Shown: positions 14,929 through 24,670 of the stretch, piece after piece | Layout of the letters: the number at the start of each line of letters is the position of its first letter | Position numbering within the stretch: position 1 is the first letter of the stretch | DNA from: an uncultured Christensenella sp. | GTDB taxonomy: Bacteria > Bacillota > Clostridia > Christensenellales > Borkfalkiaceae | NCBI GenBank assembly: GCA_910578655.1 | Contig: CAJTQE010000007.1 | Coordinates: 1,365 to 38,403, forward strand | DNA: 37,039 nucleotides | Direction: 5' to 3' | Program-made: the position numbers and the translations under genes | Notes under the pieces: model-generated | Told to the model about the DNA's origin: nothing | The model's database searches: none | What the model saw: only the letters and a program-made list of their open reading frames with translations

Positions 14929-16044
14929 CTATACTTTTTGATTGATATAAGTTAATATTTTTGCGACTACTTCTTTATTATTGGTTTTCTCATAAAATGC
15001 CCTTGCATTTTTAGAATATTCATCTGTATTATTTAGTAGTTTTTTTAAACCTATCGCTATGTCTTCAACAGATGAAAAATCGACACACTCAGCTGCTCCG
15101 CATTCGCCAACAGTTTCGGTCAATCCAATATTTAAAGAAGCCAACATCGGAATTCCAAACTCTGCGTATTCATATATTTTGTTAGGTGCGCAAAACAAAT
15201 TATTCAAACATGAATAATCGTAGTTTGCAATACCAACGCTTGCAAATTGTGTAACACATAAATGTTGCGGACTCGGAACATATCCCATAAACAAAGTATT
15301 TTCATATAATGATACTAACTCTTTTTGTATTGAGTCCGATGCTTTTCCCATTACAACAAAGATGTAATTTTTACTGTTGATTAAATTCAGTGCTTGCGCT
15401 ATTTTTTCAAGTGGTCTATCGCGTGTTACAATGCCTTGATATAATACGACTTTACTATTTTTTATTTTCTCAATCTTGTGAATTATATCGGTAGGTAACG
15501 TTTCGATATTAGGCACATTTTCTCCGTTATCATATGGCTTGTTGGGGATTACATAAATGGGCACATTAACCTTTTCATAATAGCAACGCATAATAGCGGC
15601 TCTATGCTTCTCACAACAAATTACCGCTTCTGCATTATATATTATTTTTTTCAAACCCTTGTCGTAAATAGTGCCTTTATCGTACAGCTCTAAAACTGAT
15701 AATATATATCTTCTATTGTAAAGATTCTTCTTTTTAACTGCTATGGCTGACTCACAATTGCCAAACCATATGAAATAATCGCGAGGAAATTTTTTTACAA
15801 GTTTATTAACCGTTTTAATGTACTTATAAAAATTTAGTATGCTTTCAAAGCGATTTTTACTATCAATATCACACTCCATTTTATGATGTTCAATATTTCT
15901 ATCTTCTAATATTTTAGTGACATACTCGGAGTTATTGCCATGATAAACTACTAAGTCTGCCCCTAAATCATTTAAATATAATATTTGAGCTAAACAGGGC
16001 GGATAATATTGAATTCCCTTTTTCAATACATAAGCTATTTTCAT
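14929..16044 (-). CDS. GT4-type glycosyltransferase
   Basis: The protein has 371 residues. A GT-B fold is indicated by the N-terminal KIAYVLKKGIQYYPPCLAQI loop and the C-terminal half with VVLYQGIVTRDRPLEKIAQA, VMGKAS, LFMGYVPSP and the nucleotide-sugar binding CAPNKIYEYAEFGIPMLASL. The acidic pair of the usual E-x7-E motif is partly kept (YEYAEFGIP). It transfers a sugar to the growing lipid-linked unit at the inner face of the membrane. The donor is unknown. It stands between the polymerase gene and wecB with 11-base gaps on both sides. Confidence 0.82.
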   Translation of the reverse strand: MKIAYVLKKGIQYYPPCLAQILYLNDLGADLVVYHGNNSEYVTKILEDRNIEHHKMECDIDSKNRFESILNFYKYIKTVNKLVKKFPRDYFIWFGNCESAIAVKKKNLYNRRYILSVLELYDKGTIYDKGLKKIIYNAEAVICCEKHRAAIMRCYYEKVNVPIYVIPNKPYDNGENVPNIETLPTDIIHKIEKIKNSKVVLYQGIVTRDRPLEKIAQALNLINSKNYIFVVMGKASDSIQKELVSLYENTLFMGYVPSPQHLCVTQFASVGIANYDYSCLNNLFCAPNKIYEYAEFGIPMLASLNIGLTETVGECGAAECVDFSSVEDIAIGLKKLLNNTDEYSKNARAFYEKTNNKEVVAKILTYINQKV

Positions 16045-16055
16045 AAATTCCTACC

Positions 16056-17183
16056 TTAGTTAAAAAAGCTATAAGGGTACAAATTATTCCATTCAGGTCG
16101 AACAATTAGCGTTACAAGAAAGTAACTTAGTAATACTAAACAAATAGATAATAACCATAAATTCTTTGACTTTACTTTACCATCATAACACGCATTAGGT
16201 ATTTCAGTTATCATCGGCAATAGGAAATATTGAGCAGCACGCGTAAAAAGATTAACAGAAAAACCAAGTAAATTTAAAAAAAGGCAAAGAACACAATTAA
16301 CTAAAACTACTTTTTTACCTTTCAAATTCTTATTATATGCCCTATAAATGAACCAATAGAAAAATAGACTTTGTAACACGTAATATGCTACAGCTATCCA
16401 CCCTGTACCAGCATATTGACTTTGCACATAACCTGAATATAAATTTGTAATTGATAAAAATGAATCCAGCACGCCTGAAATGCTTATTGCAACTAAAATA
16501 ATAGACAAAGCAATGTTAACTTTAATTTTTACACTAAATACCTTATAGAATAATAACAGTAGATAAATAGCAGCTGACTTGTGAAACGTTATTGCAAATA
16601 CTATAAATATTAATGCTTTTAAATTTTTTTTGTCTTTAATTGCTTGATAAGCATAAAGGCAAATAACCATCGCAATATCTTGGCGTAAAGTATTTATAAA
16701 AATTGAAAAGCAGAATGTGAATATTAATATTAACGAAACTAAAATATTCTTAGAATACCTATAAGCATAGAAACCAACTCCGACATAACAAATCGTTGCA
16801 CATACAATTAAAAATACTTGTGGATTTTTAGTAAATACTCCGACGAATAGACATAGCAATTGAAATCCATATTCAATTTGATATTGATTACTAATACCTG
16901 TATCGTTGATATTTTCAAAATAATTAATATAGTTATTGGTGTCATTCCCTATATTTGATGCTCTAAAAGCTGTCAAAATCCACATTAGCATTAATAATAA
17001 AAAAGCAAATAGGTTACACCATTTTTTATAGAAATATGTTTTATTATTAAGTTTATAAACTTGTATGCATCCGTTCTTTGTCTGACTGGCAGATAATAGA
17101 AACCCTATCTCTTGTGAACGTCGATTGGTTGCAAAGCAGAGTACAATAATCAAAATGAAAGTTAATGTAATATATAAACTCAT
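16056..17183 (-). CDS. EpsG-family polysaccharide polymerase (Wzy role)
   Basis: The protein has 375 residues with about ten membrane helices. The EpsG pattern is visible: RASNIGNDTNNYINYF near residue 70 (the R-x-x-x-x-G-x-D-Y-x-x-Y loop), FTKNPQVFLIVCA, and TLRQDIAMVICLYAYQ then FHKSAAIYLLLLFY. Members polymerise repeat units in exopolysaccharide clusters of Firmicutes. It lies 2 bases after the upstream GT4 gene, and with the flippase and initiating transferase it completes a Wzx/Wzy-type assembly line. Confidence 0.85.
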   Translation of the reverse strand: MSLYITLTFILIIVLCFATNRRSQEIGFLLSASQTKNGCIQVYKLNNKTYFYKKWCNLFAFLLLMLMWILTAFRASNIGNDTNNYINYFENINDTGISNQYQIEYGFQLLCLFVGVFTKNPQVFLIVCATICYVGVGFYAYRYSKNILVSLILIFTFCFSIFINTLRQDIAMVICLYAYQAIKDKKNLKALIFIVFAITFHKSAAIYLLLLFYKVFSVKIKVNIALSIILVAISISGVLDSFLSITNLYSGYVQSQYAGTGWIAVAYYVLQSLFFYWFIYRAYNKNLKGKKVVLVNCVLCLFLNLLGFSVNLFTRAAQYFLLPMITEIPNACYDGKVKSKNLWLLSICLVLLSYFLVTLIVRPEWNNLYPYSFFN

Positions 17184-17185
17184 AT

Positions 17186-18256
17186 TTAACTTATTAGTAA
17201 TTTGTATTGTTCAATTGTTTTCTTAGCAATATTATCCCATTCAAACCTATCTTCAACAAGTAGTCGAGCATTATGGGATTTTTGATTTAATAATAATTTC
17301 TCGTTTATAGCTTGCAGAATAGTTTCGGCAATACTTTCAACCGATGTATCACAAGCCCACCCAGCATTATAATCAACAATTAACTTATCCAGTGTAGTCC
17401 CACTCGTAACTAAACAAGGTAACCCATAGCTCAAAGCTTCTAAAATGCCCATAGGCATTCCCTCGAAACGAGAAGTTTGAATAAAACAATCTGCTTTTAA
17501 TATTTCTATTTCCTTGTTAATTCCTATGACTTCATGATTAAGATAAACCAAATCGGATAATTCATTTTCTTTTATAAACTTCTGTAATTGCTTAAAATAT
17601 CCCGCCTCATCTAAACCATAGAGAACTAATTTGCTTTGACTATTTCTCAATTGTTCTTTTATTAATTTAACTGCATTTAAAAGCAAGTCTAAACCTTTAT
17701 GAAAAATATCCAATCTACCTATATAAAGAAATCGCAACCCACTGTTTGTAAAAAGTTCTTTTTTAATTTGAGGCAATTGAATTCCATTTGTTTCTATAAA
17801 TTTGTGCGATCCAAATTTTGTATCGTCTGCTTCTCGCTGTGATAAACATTGAATTGCTTTTGCATGCCGAATAAAAGAATTAAAGAACATAATATTTGCA
17901 ACTTTCTTTTTTAATCTTTTTTTCTTTTGCGCGTTGCATGTCAATGAACCATGCGGTACAATAATATAAGGAATATGTGCCTTCAATAAAACTTTAGCAA
18001 ATTTAATAAATTCTGGGCGATATACCTCGTGAAACACTACTAAATTAGGTTTATCAAATGGATTAGGTAATGATGATAATGGAAATTCTTTTATAAATTC
18101 AAATTGATGATTTATACCATCAATCCTATTATTCGCCGCAATATTGATAAATCCAATCGTAGCGTATTTAGTTTGTTTTATTACATGTTGCGGAACCACA
18201 ACGCAAACACCACTACACGCATTATTATTTAAATAAGCAATATGCAACACTACCAT
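17186..18256 (-). CDS. GT4-family glycosyltransferase
   Basis: The protein has 356 residues from the ATG at 18256, chosen because GGAG lies 9 bases upstream. A TTG at 18271 would overlap that ribosome site and add MEKNF. Typical GT4 features: GVCVVVPQHVIKQ near the N-terminus, IPYIIVPHGSLTC, LRFLYIGRLDIFHKGLDLLL, then DCFIQTSRFEGMPMGILEAL followed by SYGLPCLVT with the E-x7-E pair. Donor and acceptor are unknown. It sits between the GT14 and EpsG genes. Confidence 0.85.
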   Translation of the reverse strand: MVVLHIAYLNNNACSGVCVVVPQHVIKQTKYATIGFINIAANNRIDGINHQFEFIKEFPLSSLPNPFDKPNLVVFHEVYRPEFIKFAKVLLKAHIPYIIVPHGSLTCNAQKKKRLKKKVANIMFFNSFIRHAKAIQCLSQREADDTKFGSHKFIETNGIQLPQIKKELFTNSGLRFLYIGRLDIFHKGLDLLLNAVKLIKEQLRNSQSKLVLYGLDEAGYFKQLQKFIKENELSDLVYLNHEVIGINKEIEILKADCFIQTSRFEGMPMGILEALSYGLPCLVTSGTTLDKLIVDYNAGWACDTSVESIAETILQAINEKLLLNQKSHNARLLVEDRFEWDNIAKKTIEQYKLLIS

Positions 18257-18280
18257 AAAGTTTTTCTCCAAACAAAAATC

Positions 18281-19168
18281 CTAACATAACTCATTAAGCA
18301 CTTTTTGAATAATTTTACTATCTTTTTCCATATCAAATTTTCTTGCGAACAGTACACCTTCATTATTCGCAATAGCTTTAAGCTTTTTATAGTCATTCAT
18401 TGTAAATACATTGGGAGAATACCCCCCTTCGCCCCAATTAACATATGTTAATAGCGGTAAAACTTTATCTTTATAAGACGTATGATTCATAAGCAATGTT
18501 TGAAAAAAGCTTTCATCAGGGCAAAGCGTATGTGTAAAAAAATTGTAATAATTAGGATTTTCATTCACATATTCATACATCTCTTTTACTGCTTGAAATG
18601 GCAAACACCACCATGAACTACCAAAATAAAATGTATCACTCCCAAGTTTGCGTTTATATATGCTTAATGTTTTATATCTTCCCCCAGTTGCCGCATACCA
18701 AATATTACGAACAATCCGCATAAAAGTGCTTTTGTTTACCATCCACTGTGCCGTATAAACTTCATTGCGCTTCAAAAATCTTTTATACATTTTGGTATCG
18801 ACATTCATTATATCCATAAATGCCGCCCCATTGTGCTTTAGCAAATAATCTTCAATATATATCGACGACTTAACGGGAAAATCTTGCCCGCTAATTAAAC
18901 ACACATAATCATATTGTTCATTCGATTGTAATACTTCTTTAATCAAATGTAATGTTGCTTGAACTTGGCTTATGTGTCCCCACCTTACATCCACTCGATT
19001 TTTATAATCTAAAATTTTTATATGTTCGTTAATAACTATTTCCGAATCAATATATGATTTTTTGTCTATGTGTAAATATATGTCATGACAATTTTTACTC
19101 AAGGTTTGCGCTAATATATTTATTTGTTCATGGCATTTATGACATTGCATTATATAAGCAATTTTCAT
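18281..19168 (-). CDS. GT14 core-2/I-branching type transferase
   Basis: The protein has 295 residues. IAYIMQCHKCHEQINILAQT, DIYLHIDKKS, RVDVRWGHISQVQATLHLIK and YVCLISGQDFPVKSS are the signature of the core-2/I-branching beta-1,6-N-acetylglucosaminyltransferase family (GT14). TLCPDESFFQTLLMN later in the chain contains the catalytic-type acidic residues. Bacterial members occur in exopolysaccharide loci and add GlcNAc or xylose-like sugars. The donor is not determined here. It lies 5 bases after the GT2 gene. Confidence 0.88.
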   Translation of the reverse strand: MKIAYIMQCHKCHEQINILAQTLSKNCHDIYLHIDKKSYIDSEIVINEHIKILDYKNRVDVRWGHISQVQATLHLIKEVLQSNEQYDYVCLISGQDFPVKSSIYIEDYLLKHNGAAFMDIMNVDTKMYKRFLKRNEVYTAQWMVNKSTFMRIVRNIWYAATGGRYKTLSIYKRKLGSDTFYFGSSWWCLPFQAVKEMYEYVNENPNYYNFFTHTLCPDESFFQTLLMNHTSYKDKVLPLLTYVNWGEGGYSPNVFTMNDYKKLKAIANNEGVLFARKFDMEKDSKIIQKVLNELC

Positions 19169-19173
19169 TCTTA

Positions 19174-20022
19174 TTAATTCCTCACAAACTTTTTATAGAA
19201 TTTTTGTCGAATCCCATTCGGCATTAGCACTTGAACTATGAATCTAATTGTTTTTGCTTGTAAATATTCGATAGTAGAAATAACTTTATTTTTTCGCAAA
19301 AACTTGAACATTGCCTTTTGACATTTGTAATAAGAATAACCACCGCGACGAGCATACAAATCTTTGCTCACTCTCATATTTACAAGAGTATCCGATAAAT
19401 TTGCAAATTTAGCACCATTTAAAAACATTCTTGCCCAAAGAAAAAAGTCTTCATTGTAATGCAACTCCAAATAATTTCCGGCACTTAATACTGCACTCTT
19501 CTTAAACATTACCGTCGGATGATTAAAAGGATCTCTTTTTTTTAAAAACAAACAAATATCTTGATGCGAACAAGGGACTATCCTCTGTCCAATAACATTT
19601 TCGGGATTATCAATAAACTCGTTAATCTGTCCACCTACGACATCTAATTCAGATTGTTGCATAAATACTTTTAACTGCTTTTCACAACGGTCTAATACGC
19701 TTATATCATCGGTATCCATGCGAGCAATTAACTCATTTTTACAAGCTAAAACGCCTTTTCGTAATGCGTTACCAAGTCCTTCGTTTTTTTCATTAGCAAT
19801 ACGCTTGAAGCATTCTCCATATCGTTCTGCATATTCATCTAAAACATAATATAATTCTTCGGTAAGCGGACCATCTTCTATCATTACTATGTCATCGGAT
19901 AAGATTGTCTGGTTAAATATACTGTCAAGCGACTGCCGCAAATACTCGGGTTTTTCCTTATAATATACTGACATTAAAACACTATAGTGCGGATAGTTTG
20001 TCGCGTTTATCTGCTCGCTCAT
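19174..20022 (-). CDS. GT2-family glycosyltransferase
   Basis: The protein has 282 residues from the ATG at 20022, whose ATGA overlaps the stop of the epimerase gene. This start is preferred over 20064, which would add 14 residues and overlap the neighbour by 46 bases. GT-A features: HYSVLMSVYYKEKPEYLRQS, DDIVMIEDGPL, NEGLGNALRKG, then ELIARMDTDDI, the DxD metal site, and LHYNEDFFLWARMFLNGAKF with the catalytic ED. It adds a sugar to the lipid-linked intermediate. The donor is unknown. Confidence 0.9.
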   Translation of the reverse strand: MSEQINATNYPHYSVLMSVYYKEKPEYLRQSLDSIFNQTILSDDIVMIEDGPLTEELYYVLDEYAERYGECFKRIANEKNEGLGNALRKGVLACKNELIARMDTDDISVLDRCEKQLKVFMQQSELDVVGGQINEFIDNPENVIGQRIVPCSHQDICLFLKKRDPFNHPTVMFKKSAVLSAGNYLELHYNEDFFLWARMFLNGAKFANLSDTLVNMRVSKDLYARRGGYSYYKCQKAMFKFLRKNKVISTIEYLQAKTIRFIVQVLMPNGIRQKFYKKFVRN

Positions 20023-20870
20023 TTTTCCGTTTCCTCTATCGATTGCGCCAAAATGTATTTGCAATAATCATCTTTATACACACTCATCTCTTTATCATAA
20101 GTTAAGTTGCCAAACGCTTTTTTTACAAGCTTAGTAAATAAGCCCAAAAACTTAACCGCCCAGCCGAAGCCGTGAACTAAATGCAACTTTTTCCCGTTTG
20201 CTGCGGCAATCATCTGCACCATTCTGCTTGTATTTGTGTACTCTCTATTCTGCGGAAAGAATACACCGCTCTCTTCATTTGCTATTATTAACCGCACGAA
20301 CTCGCACAGGTTTTCTATATACAGCATACTGCGTTCGTTTTTAACATAAGGAAAAAATTTTAGCTTCTTTGCGAACTTGACGAGCGTTAGATAATTGCCT
20401 TTGCAACATTTACCGTAAATCATCGGCGGTCGCAAAATACATACTTTGAAGCTATCGTCCACAAGTGAAACTATTCCATTTTCGGCTTGCAATTTCGACT
20501 TCCCATAGTGTGTTTTCGGTTTAAGCGGCGTATATTTTGTTATGCGTCCCGTCAACAATCCGTAAATACTCATAGAACTTAAAAAGATAAATTGCCGTAC
20601 ACCATCTGCTTTGACTTTTTGCGCAACCTCAATCGCCAAATCACGATTGATTTTATAATACGAATCCGAGTTTTCTTTAGTTTCTTTTTGATGTGCTATT
20701 CCCGCAACGTGGAAAACAACGTCGTAAACAGAAAAATTCTTTTCTCTCCATGACTCATCACGCATATCAACAGTATCAAACTTGCATTCTTCGGGATAAT
20801 GTTCGGTAATATATTTTTCTACGGAAGTGCCGATATAACTATTTGCGCCCGTTATAAGAACCTTTTTCAA
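20019..20870 (-). CDS. NAD-dependent epimerase/reductase of the extended SDR family
   Basis: The protein has 283 residues. The Rossmann start VLITGANSYIGTSVEKYI, FHVAGIAHQK, FIFLSSMSIYG and the catalytic Y-x-x-x-K in THYGKSKLQAE place it with extended SDR sugar epimerase/dehydratase/reductase enzymes that act with WcaJ/PglC-type transferases (compare 4-ketoreductase or epimerase roles). The TGxxGxxG motif reads TGANSYIG. It overlaps the sugar transferase gene by 4 bases and the GT2 gene by 4 bases, so it is probably made in step with them. The substrate is unknown. Confidence 0.82.
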   Translation of the reverse strand: MKKVLITGANSYIGTSVEKYITEHYPEECKFDTVDMRDESWREKNFSVYDVVFHVAGIAHQKETKENSDSYYKINRDLAIEVAQKVKADGVRQFIFLSSMSIYGLLTGRITKYTPLKPKTHYGKSKLQAENGIVSLVDDSFKVCILRPPMIYGKCCKGNYLTLVKFAKKLKFFPYVKNERSMLYIENLCEFVRLIIANEESGVFFPQNREYTNTSRMVQMIAAANGKKLHLVHGFGWAVKFLGLFTKLVKKAFGNLTYDKEMSVYKDDYCKYILAQSIEETEK

Positions 20871-21556
20871 TCGACAACTTCCTCCTCGCCTTGTGCTTTT
20901 TCCACTTCGTTATCTGCAACTTCTTCCGCAACATTTTCTTCTGCTTCTAAATTCTCTTTCTTATGTAATTCTCCCGTGCCGCCTTCAACTACGCCGTCGT
21001 GTTTGAATACGGCTTTAATCGTTCCGAAAAAGCATTTGCAGTCAAATGCAAAGCTCATACGTTTTACATATTCTCCGTCCAGTGCTGCTTTTACAGGAAT
21101 TTCAAGCTCATCCCTACCGTTTATCTGCGCCCAACCCGTAAGACCGGGTTTTATATCGTTTGCACCGTATTTGTCGCGTTCGGCAATCAGGTCATCCTGA
21201 TTCCAAAGTGCGGGACGCGGTCCGATTATGCTCATCTTACCGAATAGAATTTGCCAGATTTGAGGCAACTCGTCTATTGAAAGTTTTCTTAAAACTCGTC
21301 CTACGCACGTGATATACTGTTCAGGATGTTCCAATAAATGCGTGGGAATATCTGGTGTTTTGGTTTTCATTGTTCTGAACTTCCAAAGCCAGAACAACTT
21401 TTTATTTTTACCTACGCGTTTTTGTCTGAAAAATATCGGTCCCGGATTATCTATAAAGACAAGTAATCCTATAATTATGAAGAACGGCAATAAAATAATC
21501 GAACCGATTAACGCCATTAAAAAATCAAATACTCTTTTAAAAAAATGCTTGTACAT
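20867..21556 (-). CDS. Initiating bacterial sugar transferase (phosphoglycosyltransferase)
   Basis: The protein has 229 residues. One membrane re-entrant helix (about 8-34) is followed by the catalytic core of the WcaJ/PglC family: FFRQKRVGKNKKLFWLWKFR, TMK, LRKLSIDELPQIWQILFGKM, SIIGPRPAL and KPGLTGWAQINGRDEL. The enzyme loads the first sugar phosphate on undecaprenyl phosphate. It is the short form without the PglB-like or CoA-binding domains. After about residue 190 it has a glutamate/valine-rich acidic tail of nearly 40 residues with no known role. It lies 2 bases after the acyltransferase gene. Confidence 0.92.
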   Translation of the reverse strand: MYKHFFKRVFDFLMALIGSIILLPFFIIIGLLVFIDNPGPIFFRQKRVGKNKKLFWLWKFRTMKTKTPDIPTHLLEHPEQYITCVGRVLRKLSIDELPQIWQILFGKMSIIGPRPALWNQDDLIAERDKYGANDIKPGLTGWAQINGRDELEIPVKAALDGEYVKRMSFAFDCKCFFGTIKAVFKHDGVVEGGTGELHKKENLEAEENVAEEVADNEVEKAQGEEEVVD

Positions 21557-21558
21557 TT

Positions 21559-22122
21559 TTATACGCCGTCCTCAAATTTATAACTTTCGGGCGGACACCT
21601 TAATGCTATTTCCGCACGGTTTTTATCAAATACTTCGTTACACTCTAATTTCGTTTTCGCAAGAAGAACTACGTTAGACCCAACCACGCTTCCGCAATCA
21701 AGCTGGCAACCGTCCCCGACCAAAGAGTTATGATTAACAATAGAACCTGCGCAGACATAAACGCCGATGCATACGGAACTATTCGCATTTACAACAGCAA
21801 GAGGCTCAACTATTGTGCCTTTCATTAACTGTGCGCTTGGACTTACATACGCTTTCGGACTTACCAAAATCGCAATTCTAAAACACGCCTCTTCAAGTTT
21901 TTGTATATAAGAAAGGCGCAAATCCGCATTACCAATCGCAACAAAAGCATACGAATATTCGGTAACAAACTTTTCATATTCGCTGAGTTTGCCTATTGCC
22001 GCTTCGCTTTTATCGTCAAGAAAAGCAATCTTTTCAAAGCAACCCATGCTTTCGGCTACTTCTTTTGCGACTTGTCCGTATTGTCCGGCACCAAGTATTA
22101 ATAAATTTTTATTTAAATTCAT
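21559..22122 (-). CDS. PglD-like sugar O/N-acyltransferase
   Basis: The protein has 187 residues. A Rossmann-like N-terminal part (NLLILGAGQYGQVAKEVAES, then FLDDK and FVAIGNADLR) is followed by a left-handed beta-helix of hexapeptide repeats (GTIVEPLAVVNANSSVCIGV, AGSIVNHNSLVGDGCQLDCG). The histidine of VNHNSLVGD is where the catalytic His of PglD/NeuD lies. It would acetylate an amino or hydroxy sugar precursor. No PglE-type aminotransferase is present in the window, so the amino-sugar reading is open. Its ATG overlaps the helicase stop by 4 bases. Confidence 0.82.
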   Translation of the reverse strand: MNLNKNLLILGAGQYGQVAKEVAESMGCFEKIAFLDDKSEAAIGKLSEYEKFVTEYSYAFVAIGNADLRLSYIQKLEEACFRIAILVSPKAYVSPSAQLMKGTIVEPLAVVNANSSVCIGVYVCAGSIVNHNSLVGDGCQLDCGSVVGSNVVLLAKTKLECNEVFDKNRAEIALRCPPESYKFEDGV

Positions 22123-24485
22123 ACGCCAACCGCTCTCTTTCTTTCGTTTACTATTCTTATATCCGGAATGGCTACAACCGTTTCGGTATTACCCCAACGC
22201 ATACCTATAGCATTGAGCCTTTTTATCTGGTCTGCGTTTAAGCTCTTGCCTTTGCGCTTGCCGAGATAGATATGTTTTTGCTCGTTAAGCCACTTATTGA
22301 GCCACACTCCGTCCGCAATGTATTTAGGCGGGACGTTCAAATTGCCGTGTTCCTCAAAGTATGCTTTTGCAAGCGAATATCGCACTTCCCACGAATCGGG
22401 CTTCTCCCAAACCATTCCAAGCACATTCAATCTGTCAATTCTGTCCTGCGAAAGTTTATCTTTATGTTCACGCTGTCTGTCGAGCCACCGCCCGAGCATA
22501 TACCCATCCTTTGTCGCATAGGTTGCAGGAACATTCAGGTCGCCGTATTTCGTAAAATACTTCTCCGCTTCGCTAAAACCTGTTTCCCAAGCCCTTTCAA
22601 ACTTACAAGTCCAGGTCATGCCGATACTTGTAAGCGCATCTATTTGTTCCTGCGTAAGGCGGTAACCGCCTGACTTACCCTTATAAGCATTTCGCAGATT
22701 ATTAAGCCAAACGCCAAGTTTAACTCCGTTCTCATCTACATACTCAACGGGAACGTCAAGATTACCGTTCTGCTCAAAATACAGTTTCGCCGCCGCAAAG
22801 TTGCGTTGCCACAGCATATCCAAAACGTCCCATATCATTCCTATACTATCCAGTGCGGCAATTCTTTCTTCTGTAAGGTAATTGCTCTGCGCTCCGCATT
22901 TACGGTATGTCCGCAAATTAGAAAGCCACGAACCGAGCTTTAAACCGTCCTTAACGTACTGTGCGGGAATTTTTAAATCGCCGTGTTCGGTAAAATAGCT
23001 TAAAGCCGCCTCGTAATATCTGTTCCAGGACAAATCGCGGAAGCTCTCCCAGACCATACCTATGCTGTCGAGCTTTTTGATTCTGTCCTCGCCGAGTATT
23101 CCGAACTGTTCTCCCCTACGCACTTTGCGTTGCGTCATTAACCAACTGCCGAGCGAATATCCCTCGTCAGTTTTATAGCGTTTGGGTACTTCCAAATTGC
23201 CGTTTAATTCGTAATACTTCTTTGCTTCGGCGAACATATAGTCCCAAGATGCAACTAACGTATCGTTGAGCTTTTCAAACAGCTGCACGCAATCGCGCAC
23301 TTCGTCCACGATTTTAAAGCGTTCGTTGATAATTCTGTCATCCATACCGTGTTCGCAGTAATAGTTAATAACTACCTGCATTTCGTTCTGTACAGTGCCT
23401 ATCGAATACAGATTTTCGATATTCATTACCACATCAAATATAACGGCATTCGTTGTTTTGCTCGCCGAAAGCGCCCGTCCTATTTGCTGTTTATATATAA
23501 TGGGCGAAACCGTAGGACGAAGTAAAATTACTCCGTTTACGTCCTCCATGTGTACGCCCTCGTTGAGCATATCTATGCAGAACAACAGCTTCAAGTGTTC
23601 GCTATTGTCTTTTTTGAAAGCGGCAAACGCTTTACTTGTTTCGGGGTCGTCCGAGTACGCTCTATATATGTGCGGTTTGCTATCTATATCGCCAAACCAT
23701 TCGTCAACGTGCGATACCATATCTTCCATGTGCTCCGCGTTTGCGCAGAACACTATATACTTTCCGTTTTTAACGGGAACATGTTTTTTGAATATTTCAG
23801 GTAAACCGTCCGCATTCTCTAACGCACGGCGTAACTTATCAAGCAGTTTTTCGCCCTCGTCACGAACGGCTTTACTTTTGGCGTTGCGAACTCGTTTACT
23901 GTACTTTTGCAAATCCTTCTTGTATTGGAACACCGAAAGCACATACTTTGGCGGATTTAAAATCCCGCGAACGATTGCCTCACCAAGTGTCATTTCGCTT
24001 GCAACATTTCCTTCAAATAATTCGTCCGCCATATCCCGTTGATTATCCAAATAACGGATATTTGTCGCAGACAATCCGAGTACAGGCACCCCCGAAAAAG
24101 TGTCCAAAACAGACTGTACGCCCTTACCCCACACTTCCGCTCCGCAGCGGTGGAACTCGTCCAATATAATATAATCGGGGTTGATGTTCGCAATTTCACT
24201 TTCACTCATATAAGTGAGCTTGGCATAGGTATAGAAAACGATATTTTCAGGAACGTAGCCGTTGGATACCGCTTTCAGATTCTCAAGCTGTGTTTTGAAA
24301 ATATACTCACTGGGGCTTAGCCATAAAATGCACTTATACGGATTGTCCTCGCACAGCTTAAAGGCAATAAAAGACTTACCCGTCCCAGTAGGATGGATAA
24401 TCGCCGCCTTGCTTGTTTCAGCAAGCATATCAACTGCCGCTTGATAAGCTGTTAAATTGTGAGAAAACAATTTGAATTTAGCCAT
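22119..24485 (-). CDS. SF2 helicase with five helicase-associated repeats
   Basis: The protein has 788 residues. Walker A is HPTGTGKS (31-38), motif II is DEFH (109-112), motif III is SAT (139-141), and motif VI sits in QQIGRALSAS near 340. After about residue 420 come five repeats of roughly 65-70 residues, each with a W..., a YF..HG.L.VP core, a GxWL..R segment, and ending L..IGM.W. These are helicase-associated (HA) domains, which probably bind nucleic acid. The gene is first in the polysaccharide operon and overlaps the acyltransferase gene by 4 bases, so it shares the promoter. Its role in polysaccharide synthesis is unexplained; regulation or locus mobility are guesses. No clear ribosome site precedes the ATG. 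Confidence 0.88.
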   Translation of the reverse strand: MAKFKLFSHNLTAYQAAVDMLAETSKAAIIHPTGTGKSFIAFKLCEDNPYKCILWLSPSEYIFKTQLENLKAVSNGYVPENIVFYTYAKLTYMSESEIANINPDYIILDEFHRCGAEVWGKGVQSVLDTFSGVPVLGLSATNIRYLDNQRDMADELFEGNVASEMTLGEAIVRGILNPPKYVLSVFQYKKDLQKYSKRVRNAKSKAVRDEGEKLLDKLRRALENADGLPEIFKKHVPVKNGKYIVFCANAEHMEDMVSHVDEWFGDIDSKPHIYRAYSDDPETSKAFAAFKKDNSEHLKLLFCIDMLNEGVHMEDVNGVILLRPTVSPIIYKQQIGRALSASKTTNAVIFDVVMNIENLYSIGTVQNEMQVVINYYCEHGMDDRIINERFKIVDEVRDCVQLFEKLNDTLVASWDYMFAEAKKYYELNGNLEVPKRYKTDEGYSLGSWLMTQRKVRRGEQFGILGEDRIKKLDSIGMVWESFRDLSWNRYYEAALSYFTEHGDLKIPAQYVKDGLKLGSWLSNLRTYRKCGAQSNYLTEERIAALDSIGMIWDVLDMLWQRNFAAAKLYFEQNGNLDVPVEYVDENGVKLGVWLNNLRNAYKGKSGGYRLTQEQIDALTSIGMTWTCKFERAWETGFSEAEKYFTKYGDLNVPATYATKDGYMLGRWLDRQREHKDKLSQDRIDRLNVLGMVWEKPDSWEVRYSLAKAYFEEHGNLNVPPKYIADGVWLNKWLNEQKHIYLGKRKGKSLNADQIKRLNAIGMRWGNTETVVAIPDIRIVNERKRAVGV

Positions 24486-24554
24486 TTTTAGATGTACAAA
24501 TTACTTTCGTAAACGTTCACCTAATACAATAATAGGTGGAATTAAAGTATACTT

Positions 24555-24583
24555 ATTATAAATCATTATGAACTAAAACGCAA
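24555..24583 (-). promoter_or_regulatory. Promoter copy 1 of the polysaccharide operon
   Basis: On the minus strand TTGCGT (24578-24583), a 17-base spacer and TATAAT (24555-24560) give a good SigA-type promoter. Its start near 24548 would leave a leader of about 60 bases before the helicase ATG. Confidence 0.65.
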
Positions 24584-24670
24584 TAGATTATTAAAAACTT
24601 TCTCAAATCTGTAAGAAAAAAAGTCAAATTATATTCAAAATACAATAATAGGTGGAATTAAAGTATACTT

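Noticed and set aside
20799..21247. Plus-strand open frames over the epimerase/sugar transferase genes
   Set aside because: They lie opposite clear enzyme genes; composition is serine/alanine biased as expected for antisense shadows.
23395..24042. Plus-strand open frame of 215 codons inside the helicase region
   Set aside because: It is antisense to a well-supported helicase with all motifs; it has no ribosome site and shows no family pattern.
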